Notes under the pieces: model-generated
Databases searched by the model: none
Seen by the model: only the letters and a program-made list of their open reading frames with translations
Told to the model about the DNA's origin: nothing
Part shown: in pieces, positions 36,401-51,100 of the stretch
How positions within the stretch are numbered: the stretch's first letter is position 1
Layout of the letters: each line of letters starts with the position of its first letter
From: Nectonema munidae
Lineage: Eukaryota > Nematomorpha > Nectonematoida > Nectonematidae
NCBI GenBank assembly: GCA_030549495.1
Contig: JAUIRK010001028.1
Location: 372,001-436,000, forward strand
Reading direction: 5' to 3'
Length of the DNA: 64,000 nucleotides
Made by a program: the position numbers and the translations under genes

Positions 36401-39093
36401 GTCGAAGTTCTGGTATTTGTCTAGTGGAAGACGAGTCAGCAATTAGTTGAGCCTGGTGATGATAGCATCGCTTTTTAATCGCTTGGGCTCAGAAGAAAGA
36501 TCGTTACGAGTTTCATGAAAATAATGGAAGTCAAACTACGGTTCCATGCAGCTTTTTTAGTAGCGTGAAGTTGGATTAGGGCAGGTGAAACGTAGGGAAG
36601 AGCCTTATCAGGGGGTCGTGTTTGCTTTGTAGGCACAAAATTTTGAAATAATCGATTCAAGGCCAGCTGTCATAAAATCCGAAGCAAGTGTAGGGTCATT
36701 TATTTTATAAAAAGTAGTCCCCGTTAATTTCTTGAACTGGCTAGCATTATTGATGACCAGTTCAAATTTGAAGAAAACTTTGGACGAATTTAGTGAGGTG
36801 TGTGTCGCAATTGGACTTGGGAGAATTGATGTAGAGATGACTGCGTGGTTGGAGGAGCCGATTGGGGGTTCAACACTGGGCACTGAAAATAATTAAGGAG
36901 CTGAAGTGAGATAAATGTCAAGAAGAGAGGGAAGGCCAACTGAGCTCTCGGGAAAACGTGTTGGTGATTTTACCATTTGAGATAAAGAGGAGTTAACGTC
37001 ACAAAAAGTATCCACGATATTGGTATGAGGATCATCGCGCTTAGAAGCTAGACATTTAGAGTTGCGACAGTTAAAATCGCCAAGGATGAGATAGACGGTA
37101 TTGCGAGAAATGCTACAGGAATCTAGAGAAGACTCTATGTATGATAAAATCGACATATCGTTTGATGGAGGTCTGTAAGCAAAGCATGTAATCATATTTT
37201 GGGACAAGATATTAATTGATAGCCATATTGATTCAAAAGTTGGATTTTCCAGTCTGTCGAGATAAAAAAATCGAGATGCATTGTATGAGACATAGACTAA
37301 AATACCACGAAAGTCACGCAACGTATGATGACGGCCACGATCTTTACGTATCATAAGATAGTTAGGAATGGTGATGGCGGAATTTGGCACTGATTCAGTT
37401 AAAAAGGTTCCAGAGACAAAGACAAACAATGGAGCGTTTAGTAAAATACGAGATTTGAGTTCTTCAAAATTGTTGAGTAAACCACGAATATTGGTTTGCC
37501 GAAACTCAGTCATAAGTGACAAAACATTTTATTTGGTTGAAACGCTCGATGAACAAAGGACATCTTGGATCCGAGGCTTTATGATTACCTTTGCAGTTGC
37601 TGCAAGTTGGAGAGTTTGCACAAAATGCGAAAACTGAGCCCAAAAATGAAACCAGCATCTTCAATTTGGTTTAAAAACAGATATTTTATTTAAATTACAA
37701 AAATATTGCTGTAGATATTAGACTTAAAGCGCAAATTTGATTGACACGGACAGTAAAACCTCTAAATGCGAAAACTGAGTGCAGAAATGAAACCATCATG
37801 ATCTATTTGGCATAAAAACATATATTTCATGTAAAATTTGAAGAAATGTTTTAAGAGACAATTTCTAGAAGTAACCCGCAAATTCGATTAATATTTTCAA
37901 ATGCTAAATGTAAAAAATGAGTCCAGAAATGAAACCACCATAACTGATTTATTATAAAAACATATATTTTATGTAAAATTTGAAGGAATATTATATTAGA
38001 TATATTTTGGATCAATCAACATTTTGATTGACATTTTCTAAAAAAATAACCATGATTATTGAAAAAATTAAATGTATAAAGTGTTAAGCGTTCAAAACTG
38101 TATATAACTATAAATTTTCAAAGGAGTATATTATATAGAATCTATAAGTTATAATGTTAACTACAGATGATCTCAAAATTTAACTGAAAAATTTTCATTT
38201 TTAATTTTGATTGACAGTTTTTGACATGAAAAGGTCATTCAACTACCATCAAAATGGTATCAAAAGATGCAGCTAGCGATTTTAGGAAAAGTGGCGAAAT
38301 TTGAAGGGATATGATTCAGACAATTTTGTACAATTAATTTTTTTAGTTTAGACGGGGGGGGGGGGCTTTTTACGCCTCTCTATGGAAAGTTGATAGTTTC
38401 CAAATTTTAATCCTAGAGGGCGTGAGTAGGGTTGTTTAGAATCTGGCTTCGATAACTCAAGGTCTTGGGTTCGATCCCGTCTCAAGCCTACTTTCTCATA
38501 GTTCGATACAAGCAGCGCAACTGTGCCTTCTCGATGAAAACACCCCACGGTACCTTTGCCCTACCATTGCCTTAATCGAAACAAATGATTTGAAACGTAT
38601 TAATGAATTTTAAAACTATCATATAAAATTTTCAAATCATAAATTTTTGATTTTAGGCATAATAATTCAAGTTTTTCGTAGAATTTTAGCTGTAGCATGC
38701 TCACGTCTCACGAAACAAACTGAGAATTATGATCTATGCCTAAATTTTAGTCAATGATTTGGGAAGCGACAAAAAAGGCCAAACGTTTCAGCATTCATTA
38801 TTAAAAGTATTGATAATAAATATTTGATATTGAAAAAAGAATTAATTTTAAAATTCTGTGCAATCTCGAGAGAAAGAAATTAGGTTCTATCACAAAGCAT
38901 TGATTCTTCTGACATACAAGATTTGCCTTGCTCTACATTTTAATAAGGTTTGCTAATAAAATTCGGTGCTGAATTTTTCATTAGTTGTGAATAAAGAGTG
39001 CATATTGATAATAGAATTTTATAAACAGCATAATTCATTATCATTATCTTTGAAATCAAGTATCATCATCATTATCATCATCATCAACAACAA

Positions 39094-39125
<32 letters not shown>

Positions 39126-42100
39126 ATGATAAAAAGCTAATTCAGAGACAAATTCAAAAGTATACAAATATGGATTAAGAATTGAAGAGAAGAGTTTAGT
39201 AGATGAAAAATGAAAATTTCAAAATAAAAAATATTATTTTCATATTAATCCAGCATACCAAATTTTCAACAATTTAAATATTTCAAACAAAGTTTTAAGC
39301 TAAACTTGCATAAACAAAATCCACTTCTATCAATTCTTACAAACTCATGACCGCAACGTTTAAACTTTCTCCATTCTTCTTTTGTAGTGAGCATGAGAGT
39401 TTAATCACTGTTTGCCCTTGTCCCTGTTTTTAGCCAATCATAACAGAAATTTCGACTTCTCACTAGGTTTTGGATTTCATTTTTAGTTTTTCATCAAATT
39501 TTAGGCACCATTCGACAGAATTGGGTTGCTTTCAAGCACAAAGCATGGCCTGATCACAAACATCTTTGAAGAAACTGGGAAACACAGTTGCACCATCAAA
39601 AAGTACGTTACCTCCTTCCTTAAATCCATATATTGAATTTTCCTTGAACACCTTGAATCACTCCAGTCAAAACACACTTTAAAATTCAAATTCTTTCTAG
39701 AAGTTTCAAGCCAAATTTTGTTTTGATTCGACAAAGAATCATCACCTTGCATCATGATTGGAAAGACATCATCATTGGACTCATGCACTCTGGAATACCC
39801 TGTGTCAATTCTCTCTTCTCCATTTATAACATGATTGACAAATCATGGGCAGTAATTTTTTTCTTCTTTTAAATCTCATTTTGCAAGTCTTATCTTGGTT
39901 GGAGTCCATGTGAAATTAAAAGTCTGTGCCGGCTGAACTACAGCCTATTGGCTAATCCTATCTATGAAAATGATACTTGTGGTCTACATTAAATGTCAAT
40001 AATAATTAAATATTTTTAATTAACACATCAGCTCTACCGGGTAACTCACGTTTCTCGTATACATTGAGTAAAATATATAGGAGTTATTGAAAATGATTGA
40101 TCGAATTTTTGCCAATCAAATCCCAGATTTTTGGGCACTTCATTTGAATCGTCAAAATTCATTCAATAAATGTTCGCAATAATTGGTTCGATTTTCATGT
40201 AATATGATTGGTTAAAGCAAAAAGGAGACCGTCATGCATGATTCGTCAAAGTATTATTAATTCCTGTACTTTTATTTCCCTTAAATCCAGGATCCTTTTT
40301 AAGGATTTGTTATTTGCTAGATCTGAATTTCAAAATTGAAGTTACACATGCAAATACTTTTGTCTACAATTTTGAATATATGCAACTACTTATTTTTCCA
40401 ATGCATCAATATATACTTGTAAACAGACAGTTTCGAGTCCAGGAAAATTGAGACAACAAAATAATATTTTTATCATTTTTTTTATTATTTTTTTCAGAAT
40501 AATTTACATCATTTTTTTTAGATGTCTCTATTTTTGAGTTTAAATTTAGGTTTAATTTTAAGTAGGCACGTAAGTTCGGTCAGAAACTTGGCTTTGATAC
40601 CGCAAGATCTGTGGGTCGACCCAGCTTAGAGTCTTCTTTCCTCACACTTAAATAGAGTCGGCACAATTCTCCTTTCTTGATGATCTATCTACTTTGCTTA
40701 ATTTTTTGTGTATAGCATTAGTTATTTAATTAGCATTTATTTTAAGGATATTTAATGACCGATTGCAACTTTTTATTTATTTCAAATCTTGTATCTGAAC
40801 CTAGTTTCCACGAATCCAGGGATTGACAATATACAACCGCGACAAAAATGCTATACTTTGTATTTCCTACAAAAACAATTAATATTAAAAATACTTTGAA
40901 GGTAGAAGATAACCAGAACAACTTGAAGAAGGCAGATAAACAATCACATTTGGGGCAAAATTTTTCTAAACTCTTTTTTTGACATATAAGATTAGTGAAT
41001 GAAAAACCGGGATTCTTATAAAACTGCGCCGAATCTTAAATATGCTAGTTGAAAAATTTTACTAAGATAAATTCAATTTCATTGCATTACTAAAATAAAA
41101 TACTTCAACCTTTAAGAATATAGTAATATAAAATTTGAAATATCGGGACACTTTATTTTTAATATGAGAAGAATCGGTTTTAGACTATAAACACCTTTAT
41201 CAAGTCCATAGATAAAATAAGTAAATGGGAAGGGCGAGCCTTTGAAATAGTCATTTTATAGAAATAGCAGTATTTGTCAAGGTTTACTTAACTTAGGACT
41301 AGTTAGAGACATACTTAACAGCGCGTTTGTCATTCTATTGTTGCCTAAGTACTTCTTATTATTGCAAAACTTAACACAGAGATTACTAATCTCATGGGTC
41401 GTCCATCTCAAAGCCTTTTTACAGAAAGATATACATTATTGCGCTGAAAAAGAACTTATTGTGTTTAATCCAAATGTATAAATAGTAGCTCTTTTGACAT
41501 TACTTTTTATCTATAACTCGATATCAAGACAAAATCCTCTGGACAAAGTTAAAGTCCTCCCTCCATGAGAATTTAAAGCAAAAAGTCAATGTGACTGATA
41601 AAAATCTTTTTAAAAATGTAAGACAATCTAATTAATAGGGGTTTAAACATTTTCACAAAAGTATCCTCTAATATTTTTTTGGGATTTTTTTTAATAAACG
41701 AATTACTACTCAGATTTTTCTTACAATTTCTAGTAGATAGGATCAATAATTTTTCCCACGGGTTTTTATCCTGATGGATTTTGTTCGCCCGGGGATTTTG
41801 TCGTGGAGGATTCGACCTACGGGATATTTTGTCCTTCGGGTAATTTTTTTCTAGTACTCTATAATGTAGTAGTTGTAGAGGTTGACTCTCACTAATCTGA
41901 CATCATTTGGACTTAGTTACTGAAATTTTATTCGGTTCTAATCAGTTTTTTGCTCTAACTTTTCTTTTGAATGATCTACATTTATCCTCGCTGAGGTACT
42001 AATTTCAACGGCTTTTACAAGCTTCTTCGCTATCTCACAACCGAAGTTTTCAATTTCACTTTAGTATAACTTTTTTAACAATGTATTTATATATCCCTTC

Positions 42101-45100
42101 TACAATCAACTTGCTCATTAATGTTTTGTAAGAATTTTTTGTGTTTCTGATTGTTGTTTGTAAGTAAACTCTCGTCTAGAACGAAACTTACAAACTAATC
42201 ACCATATCTTGAATTTAAAACTTTTTCTTCTAAACTTTAATTACCTTACGATATATTACAAAATTTTTGCATAAAACTGTTCTCTACAAACGGTTTCTCT
42301 ATTTTTCATTTCCCTTATCAGCCTACTAAACTACATATGTAGAAAATACAATTTTGAATGTTCATATGTGTACATTAAGAAACACGAAAAATGTCAAATT
42401 TGAAAAGATGAAGTAAATAATATCAGAAGAAGCCCCCCCCCCTTATCACGATGAAAACAAAATTTACATTCTTATTTCAAAAATATTAGTCAAAAAACTA
42501 CATATGTGTAGTTAAGCAGGCGTGTGAGTTTAAGATCAAAGTCAATAAGGGTGCGAATCTATAAGAAGTTTAAGAAATCTTGCAATTATATTTTTTGTAT
42601 ATTTTTACTATGTCTTCTAAATCAGTGTTTTCGTGTTTGTTGGTACATTTCAAAAAACTACATATGTAGTTATAAGTGAGCTTTCGAAGGCATTTTTTAT
42701 GTAAGTTTATACAAAATACTTTGTTCATTAATTTAGTGTAATTAATTATATATATTTTTTGATACTTACTAATTGGTTTATATCGATTTTTACATGTTTT
42801 GTTGCTAAATTTTGAAAAAACTACACATGTAGTCATGTGGGCTCTTGAAAGTCTTTTTATGTCTTTCAGTTGGTGCGTGAGTAATGTTGGTTAGGTACTG
42901 GGTTTCGATAACTCAAGGTCTTGGGTTCGATCCCGGCTCAAGCCTACTTTTTCATAGTTCGATGCAAGCGGCACAATTGTGCCTTCTCGATGAAAAGACC
43001 CCACGGTACCTTTACCTTTATGCATACACAATCGAAAACTTAAGCTCTAAAATTAACTTAATAATTTACCAAAATCTACCACATTCACCATTGAGGTTTT
43101 TTAGTTCATGTTATCCATTCTTTTTTTTCAGAGTTTTAATTTATCATTTTGCTTAAATTTCATAATTATAACATTTTTAAAAGTGAACATAAGTGTTTTT
43201 TTTACGATGATCATAAAATTCTCGTTAATTTAATGTCGTAGAAAGTAAAAATAGGAGAAGTTTTCAATTTTTTTCAAAAATATAAGATGGAACAACTTTT
43301 ATAACTTTTCAAAAGTTTCTTGGACAAATTTTTACAATGAATAGAATTGCAAAAGGACAAAATAGAACTAAACATTGTGAAGGATATAAATTAGTTAACA
43401 GGAGAAAAAACCTTTTTGTTTCAAGTCTACCCTTTAGTATCCAGATATGATACGGGTGCAAGCTTTACGAAAGAAAACGACTTCTTTTTTTTCATCATCA
43501 CAACGAATGTAGTAATCACTACGGATTATATATACTCCAAGCTTTATATGATTTTCCTATGGAATTCATTCTACTGTGATTTAAATATTCCTCGTCTTTA
43601 TTCCACAAGCTAATATAATATGGATACGAAAGGCGTTTTTGGAATAAGAGCACACCTTTGCTTGGAATATGTTTAGGAAATGAGTGATTGCTGATTAACT
43701 AATAAAATCACAGAGTGATTAGTCAATCAAAGTATGCATAATAAGGAGACTAAGTGAAGTAAACCATTATTCCACTTCTATAATAATATTATGTTATTCA
43801 ATTTGTATACTACAAATAAATTTTGTCCACCCACTCGCGCCACTGCATTTTTCCCTTTTTATGGAATATGATTTATCAATCAGATCTTCGATTTATTCTT
43901 AATCTCAATTCGCGTAAATTTAATAATGGCGTTTGGCTTTTCACTCGTTGAAATTGAAGAGATGCATTCAATTTGGATATAACTTCATTTTATTCTTTAT
44001 CATTGAGCTTCGTAACCTTGAAGGCTTGACCCACATACAATAATAAAATTTCTCTTTCCTAGTCTCACATAAACTTATCTGAAATTGAAAGAAGCATAAA
44101 TGCTATCCTCATGGAATAAAGTAATGCCAGAAAATGCTATATATCGAAAAGTAATTAACATTACACGCACACAATGTCAAATGCAATCTTATTTCAAATC
44201 TAAATGTCTGAGATGCTTAGAGTATGCTTATTTGTATGCGTGTAGTCGACTATCAACAAATTCGGAGTGCTCGAGATTGACTTGTTTTTGAGGGTTTATC
44301 AATAGAATTTAACTTACCTGTCTACTTTGGAACTACAAATTTGCTTTAAAATATAAAATTAAATTAAAATAAGAATTAGAAATTTTAAATGAGATAAAAA
44401 AGTAAAAAATAATTCAAAATCCGGGTTAATTAGACGTTGAAAGTAATGAATTAGGACTAACAAGGCAAAAGCTTTAACTTAAAACAAAGCTCCTTTTTTA
44501 TCAGAGCGACATCTGATTCATTTGTCTTTTTGGATTTTATTTAAATATTTTATCCCAATTATAGAAGGCGCAGATTTGCATGTTTTAGGAAGATTCCCTG
44601 ATCATTCGTAGTACTAATTCTTTATCAATGCCAACGTTTTGAGCTAGTCAGATATTAAATGAAAGATAGGCAGGCACTCTTGAAACCTGCTCATGTGAAC
44701 AATACTTTATTGACAAATAGTGATTTAAAAAAATAGCCTTTATTTATGTGCAAATTTTTATTTTCGGGTTGATCACTAAAGACCATGATCATTTGAAATG
44801 TACATATTTAAACCGCAGTATAATTTTATCCTTAACAAAGAATTGATTTTAATAACATTTCCAAAATTAAACATATTTAACTTTGCCGGTTAAAAATTAA
44901 TTAGCGCTCAAGTTAGTACTCACATGAATTATCTTGCAGCTGCGAATACATGCACACATGCGTATACAAACATACATATACACATATAGCCACACCAGTA
45001 GCGGATTCTGAGGGGCGATAGGGCGATACCCCCCCCCCCATTTCATTGTCAGTGTATAGTTCAAACAAAATTAGTTTTTTTTGGGAAAGAAAAGTTTCAT

Positions 45101-48100
45101 TTCAGATCTGAAACATGTAAACTCTAGGCATTCATTCATTCACAATGATTTTGCTTATAGAAATTTCAGAAAAAAATTATTTTAGAAAAAAAGTTATAAA
45201 ATCACCCGTGGTAAATTATCTTTCGGTGATTTCCAACCTTTTTTAAAAAAGAGGCAAATAAAGAATCAACATTTCAGTAGACTTTCGGACCAAAAGCAAA
45301 AATCGCTTTTTATAAAAAGCTTTTTTTTAATCAACTTTGAAATATTATTCTAGTTACTTAAACGGAATCCAAATTGCTGCATATATATTATATATCCTAA
45401 ACTTACTAAATCAATAAATTTGCGAAATCATGACTCTTTCGATTTGATATTTTTGTCCATTTCTCGTCCAACTTTGCTATGCGCCCCGCAAAACTAGAGG
45501 TTGAGATGGCGAACCCCTGGTCTAAGATCCACCCCTAAAGCACACATGAACACACATCCTAAGACACAGATTATAGAGGCACTCATATATTAAATATAGG
45601 TATAATACATGCACACGTAGCCAGAAAAAATTTTTGTATAGCGTCTGTAAACAAAAATATATTTGGCAAAAAGGCTTCAAAAATCCCAATATCCTAATAT
45701 TAGATTTCTATATTTATTCCTTTACACACCAACACCTGCACTACGCTATTCATTATTAACATTCATCTATCTACTTCTCATCTAGCGACAACTTCTACTT
45801 TCTACACTTCTAGTGGATCTTCTTTTTTCCCTGGTTTATGTTAGACAGCCTTAAAGTAAACATTTTATCATCTTAATTTTTTTCACTATAAATTTAAGCT
45901 ATCTCATATATTATAAAAACGCTTGAACTAACCAGCTAATTAGCGCGAGATATGCCTTTGTCAGAGTTCCTTACGAATTAAGCATATTATATTTAAAAAA
46001 AGTATACACGAAAAAACACGGAAAAACACGAACTCTTACGTAATGATAAGCACGATCAAATGAACCGTTGATATAATTTAATATGTATATATCACTTATA
46101 ATTTTTTCCCATTTTGCCTGCCCTACACTAATTTTTATTCCGGATAATGAAAGGTCTATTTTTTTTAGTTTTCTCAGTTACTCCTCATTCGCAATAGATT
46201 GGGAGGTGAAGTTTTTCCATTGATAGAGCAATCCCTATATTCCAACAAGAATTCAATCGTAAGATCTATCGATTCGATTTATTTTACTTTTTTCTAAAAA
46301 AAAAATTTACTAATAATCCCTTTCTTTATTACAAAATTATATTTATTACATCAACTAAATATGTACATAAGTATATCTCTTCACAATGTGCTGAATATGG
46401 AAAAATAAAAAGCTATTTCAGATTCAACTTTCAGAAAGAAATTTCCTGGGGTATTTTTAAATCCTCTAGCATGTATGGTAGAAATGGATAAAAGTTTTTC
46501 TCTAAATGTTTAATATACGATATTATTACATATGTTTACAAAATACGAAAGCCTTTGAAAAATCATGAGTGCCATATGGGATTGAAAATGAACAACTCGA
46601 GATGTTTTAAAAAATGAAGGATGTTTGAGAAAATTCTAAATTTTAGATTCAACATTATTGGATTTTTTTAAATATGAACACAAATAAAATTGAGTTATTT
46701 TTCTTCTATAATCCCATTTGAATATTCCTGATCCTTTTTTAAAGGTCTTTAACCCGTCAACGCCCATGTCGACTATAGTCGACTTTACAAAAATAAAATC
46801 GTCTGCGTTTATCAAAGCTCTTTAATACAAATCTTCTGCTTTACATTAGATATCGTCTGATTATTCTGGTGGTTAACGGGTTAAAGTGTTTAAATTTTTA
46901 ATGTTTAATATTCTCCCCGTTCCAGTCAAAAAATCTTAAATAAATATTCTCGAACAAAACGTTATCCATTTTTCGTTTCTTTTCCTTCACTTCAATTTAG
47001 CAATTTAAACTCAAAATGGCGCTATGTCAATATTTGTTATACCAACTTAATATTTAATTTCAGGATAGGCTATGTCGATTTCGGTACACGGACATTTGCC
47101 TGAACAAGAATTATTTTCAAACCAAAATTTGGCCGAAAGGACATTTAAATGATGGTATTTCAGCGAAAATATAAATACTGGCATTCTTTCAGACTTCTGC
47201 AACCAATAAAATAATATTGTTCTAATGCTAAAACACTAAATCTCAATAAAATCATAGTCATATCATGACTATAAATATATAGTATAGTCATAGCATAACA
47301 CATGTGTCAGGTAACTTCTAGTAGATACAATTATTCCTCACATAATTCGCCTATAGAAGTCAAGAATAGAGAAAGAAAACAAAATTACACCTCAAATTTG
47401 TATTGTGCAAGCTTACCAGAAGTAAAGCAATGTCTACAAGAAGTCTCAAATTTTATCTACATTTCTATTGCTTAGGAATAAAATAAAGTAAATTTTTGTG
47501 TCGTTTGGTACTCCTTATTCTATAAAAGTTATTTGGTATATTTGATTGATTTTCTTCTTTAATACCTTTGTTCTTTGTATATTGATGTATATATATATAT
47601 TGAACATTTTTTAGATATATTTACTGATATTTTCTTAAACACTTTTGCGTCATAAACTTCCAAATCTGTTTTTTTGTAATTAACTTGTTTATGTAGTAAA
47701 TTTAGAAGGCAAAATATAAGTTTATGAAAAGGGGCGTGAGTAAGATTGGTTAGGTACTGGATTTCGATAAATCAAGGTCTGGGTTCGATCCCGCATCAAG
47801 CTAACTTTTTCATAGTTCGATACAAGCGGACCTTTACCTTTAAGATAAGCATATCATTTGATACTAAGTTATGTACATTACGAAATTATAAAATTCATGT
47901 ACTAGTTCTGAATATATTTCATTTCTAAATTTCTTTTAAATCCTAAATTTTTTTTTTTCAATTTTATTCGTATTTTAAAAAAAGACATTTTAGAACTTAA
48001 AAAAGACAATTTAAAAGTAATACTTGTATATCGTTTTATACGCTTAGCATTTTATTAACTTTTTAAACGTGTTCATACACTAGAGATGTATCGGATATTC

Positions 48101-51100
48101 GCTTCCGTTTATGCGAATCATGCGCAAAATTTTTTACATTTATAGCTACTTTTCTCGATCCAAGATTCAAAAGTAAATTGTTCACCAATTTTGAAACAAC
48201 AAATAAAGTAAAAACTTTCCTTTTGGATTTATATGATGAGGATAAGATTGATAATAATAGTAGCATAGATAGAAGTAAAAAGCTGCAAAAATGAAGAAAA
48301 GTGCTAATGAAGTTTATACCTCTTTAAATGAAGCCATGGACTCTATATCTAAAATCTAGTAGTGAAGAAGAAAACGAGAAAGGAAATGAAGATAATGACG
48401 CTTTTAAGGAAGAAATAGCGAAGTAGCGAAAAGAAAAAAGAATTGATTCATACAATTGCTTAGATACACATTGCTCAGATTGGTGGAAAACTAAAAAAGA
48501 AGAATTTCCATTTTTATCAAAAATTGCATGTCATCATTACCTCACCTCTTCTGCTAGCACTGTTCAAAGCTAGAAGGATGATTTAGGTTTTTTTACATTG
48601 GTGGATTAAAAAAACAGTAAAAAAGGGATTAGAATAGTAAGATGTTGTAAAATATAAAACATATAATTTTTTAAAAATATTTTATATCCGCGTAAATATT
48701 TATTTTGGATATCCGCATTCGCTAGGATGTCAAATCTAATAATAGCGGGTGTAAAAAAATTCACATCCGATATCTCTCTAGTTCATACACAAAGTTTTTC
48801 ATAAAATACATATTTTATTAATTATGATTAAAGTTTGGAAAAAAAAATAAATATTTTTTAAAAAAAATTTTTAGTTAGACAATTATAAGTGGATTGATGA
48901 AGATAAGTGGAATTGATGCTTTTTAGTTTACTAAGTTTAAAATTGACATGTTTTCCTTTTTTTTCGTGTATATATCTTTCACATGTCAGAGATATATGCT
49001 TTTTCTGGGCAAATTTAAGAAATTGTTCAACTCTTTGAGTCTGTGTGGGAATTAAAAATCTTTGATTTCATTAACTGTTAACGGTTTTGCAGTACTTAGA
49101 TATTTTTTAAAAAAAAATCTATTTAACACTTCATGTTTTGGAGATAATGGAAGCATTTGAGATTAAAGTTATTCCCATTTAACTTTTCCATTAGTCTCCC
49201 ACATCACATGAAAAATTCTGAATATCATAATCATATATTCTGTGTTATGAAGGCCAGTGATGTTTGAATCATACTAATAAAAAGAATTGAACATAATGGT
49301 TGAAAATACAAAAAGGTTTTATGCTGTGATTGTCAACATTCACGCAATCAAAACCGCATGTGTATTCGATTTTTCTTTTTTTTATTAGATAAATTTTTTT
49401 TGAATATTTTTCATAATTTATATTACTTTTAATAAGTTAGTCGATAAAAATCATTAAAGTTCTTTTATTTTGAAAAATCATTCTTTTATTAAAAAAAAAG
49501 AAAGCTTATTGAAATTAACAAAAATTAATTGGAAAAATTCAAAGTAAGGATTTTTAAACATTCGGTACCCCCATTGACACAAAAATGCCTTCTCTTTCCT
49601 TTTTTTCTGTGACACATATGTTGACATTTTGGCAAATTCAGTTCCTGTCTTTTGGACATTTTAGTGAAGCTTATGGGAACCGTTACTGAGAGTTTTATTT
49701 ACTTTTGTCAATATCTTTTCTGAACACATTATGATCTGAGAATACAAATGAGGGTAAATACCTTGTTCTCTTTCTCTCTGTGTGTGTGTATAAGGATGTC
49801 ATGGCTGTGTTTTTGGCACAATCAACTCGTTCCTTCCAATCAAAAAGCCATAACAGCATGAGAATCAATGTCTTGATCGAATGACTGGAATGTAATTCAC
49901 TCTAAAAACCTACTCATTTTTTATTCCAAAAGAGCAATAAAAGCTTCACTTATTTCATTCTGTTTTGATTGTTGCTCATCACTTATCACACAATCACAAA
50001 GCTTCCTTTCCTTGATCAGCTCCATTCATCATGTCTTTTCTTTCAAAGAAATTCGATTACACAACGCCATAAAAGAGTGCATAGCTTTTTAGCATGCAAG
50101 GAAAAGAAAAAAAGCTTTTTCAAACAAAATAATTGAACTTTTGTTTGTTTTTTTTTATCTCTCTCTTTAAATGAAAGATGGCATTTCACGCATTTGACAA
50201 GTAAGACATTAGAAGATGCATTTTATGGATGATACGTGATATATAATAAATAGTCTTGGTTGTTTTCTTTAAATATAGTTTACAATCTAATCACGTTTTT
50301 TTAACTCTAATGAGTGCCAGTTTGAGAGCAGTGTTGCAAGAAATGAAAATCGTCTTTTTCAAATTATATAAAAATTTCGTTGAAAAAGAAACCAGACGAT
50401 TAGTCTTTGAATTTGTAGTCCTCAAAGAGTTAAGAAAACGCATAATAAAACGAAACACAAAACACGAGGTCTCAAATGCAAGAACGTTTATTATACGTCA
50501 AACTTAAAAGAAATAAACTTTCAATTAGGTACAATGAGAAAATCACTTGAAAAATTAAAAAAAAAATCCTTTTTTTGTTTCTTTTTCTTCACTCCAATTT
50601 TGTAATTTAAACTCAAAATGGCGATATATGTCAATATTTGTTATAGTAACTTAATATTAAATTTCAGGATAGGCTATGTCGATTTCAGTGCACGGACATT
50701 TGCTTGAACAAGAATTTTATCGAACGAAAATTTGGCCGAAAGGACATTTAGGACGGCATTTCACCGAAAATGTAAATACTGACATTTTTCCAGACTTCTG
50801 TGCAACCAATAAAATAATATTGTTCTAATGTTAGAACACTAAAATAATATAATATTAAATCCTATTATAATATTAGTATATTATTAGATTTAGTATTGTT
50901 ATTTTATATATAATACTAGATGCATTTATTTTCTTCTTTGCAACATTTAAAAAAGTTATGTAATTTTATATATTTACCAGGTTATTCATGAATTTGAACA
51001 TTAAGATAGAGACTTATATTTCACATACAAGGATATCTAAAAAGCTAACCTGAACTAAGACTGGTTATCCTCCTCCAGACCGTGTTAAGTGTTCTCTAAA

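Larger units (their letters stand above)
34459..39504. other. Synapsin intron 2
   Basis: 5 kb. It holds a MITE-like scrap near 35228-35345 (AACCTTTTTATAACGAAG, as on pogo/Tigger-type ends), a LINE, a satellite block, a SINE and a CAT microsatellite. 34459-35220 and 38590-39050 show nothing. Confidence 0.8.
39852..46168. other. Synapsin intron 4
   Basis: 6.3 kb with a worn SINE at 40563, the palindromic array 42325-42840, a SINE at 42871 and a hAT MITE at 44996. Near 41760-41850 there are four loose GGATTTTGTC-type units. 43030-44990 and 45540-46168 show nothing. Confidence 0.75.

Noticed and set aside
39060-39123. Considered as a coding poly-Ile/Asn repeat
   Set aside because: A pure CAT/CAA microsatellite within an intron.
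42570-42836. Cys-containing minus-strand frame considered as a TIMP exon
   Set aside because: No CxC start and the wrong spacing; the frame runs through the palindromic repeat array.
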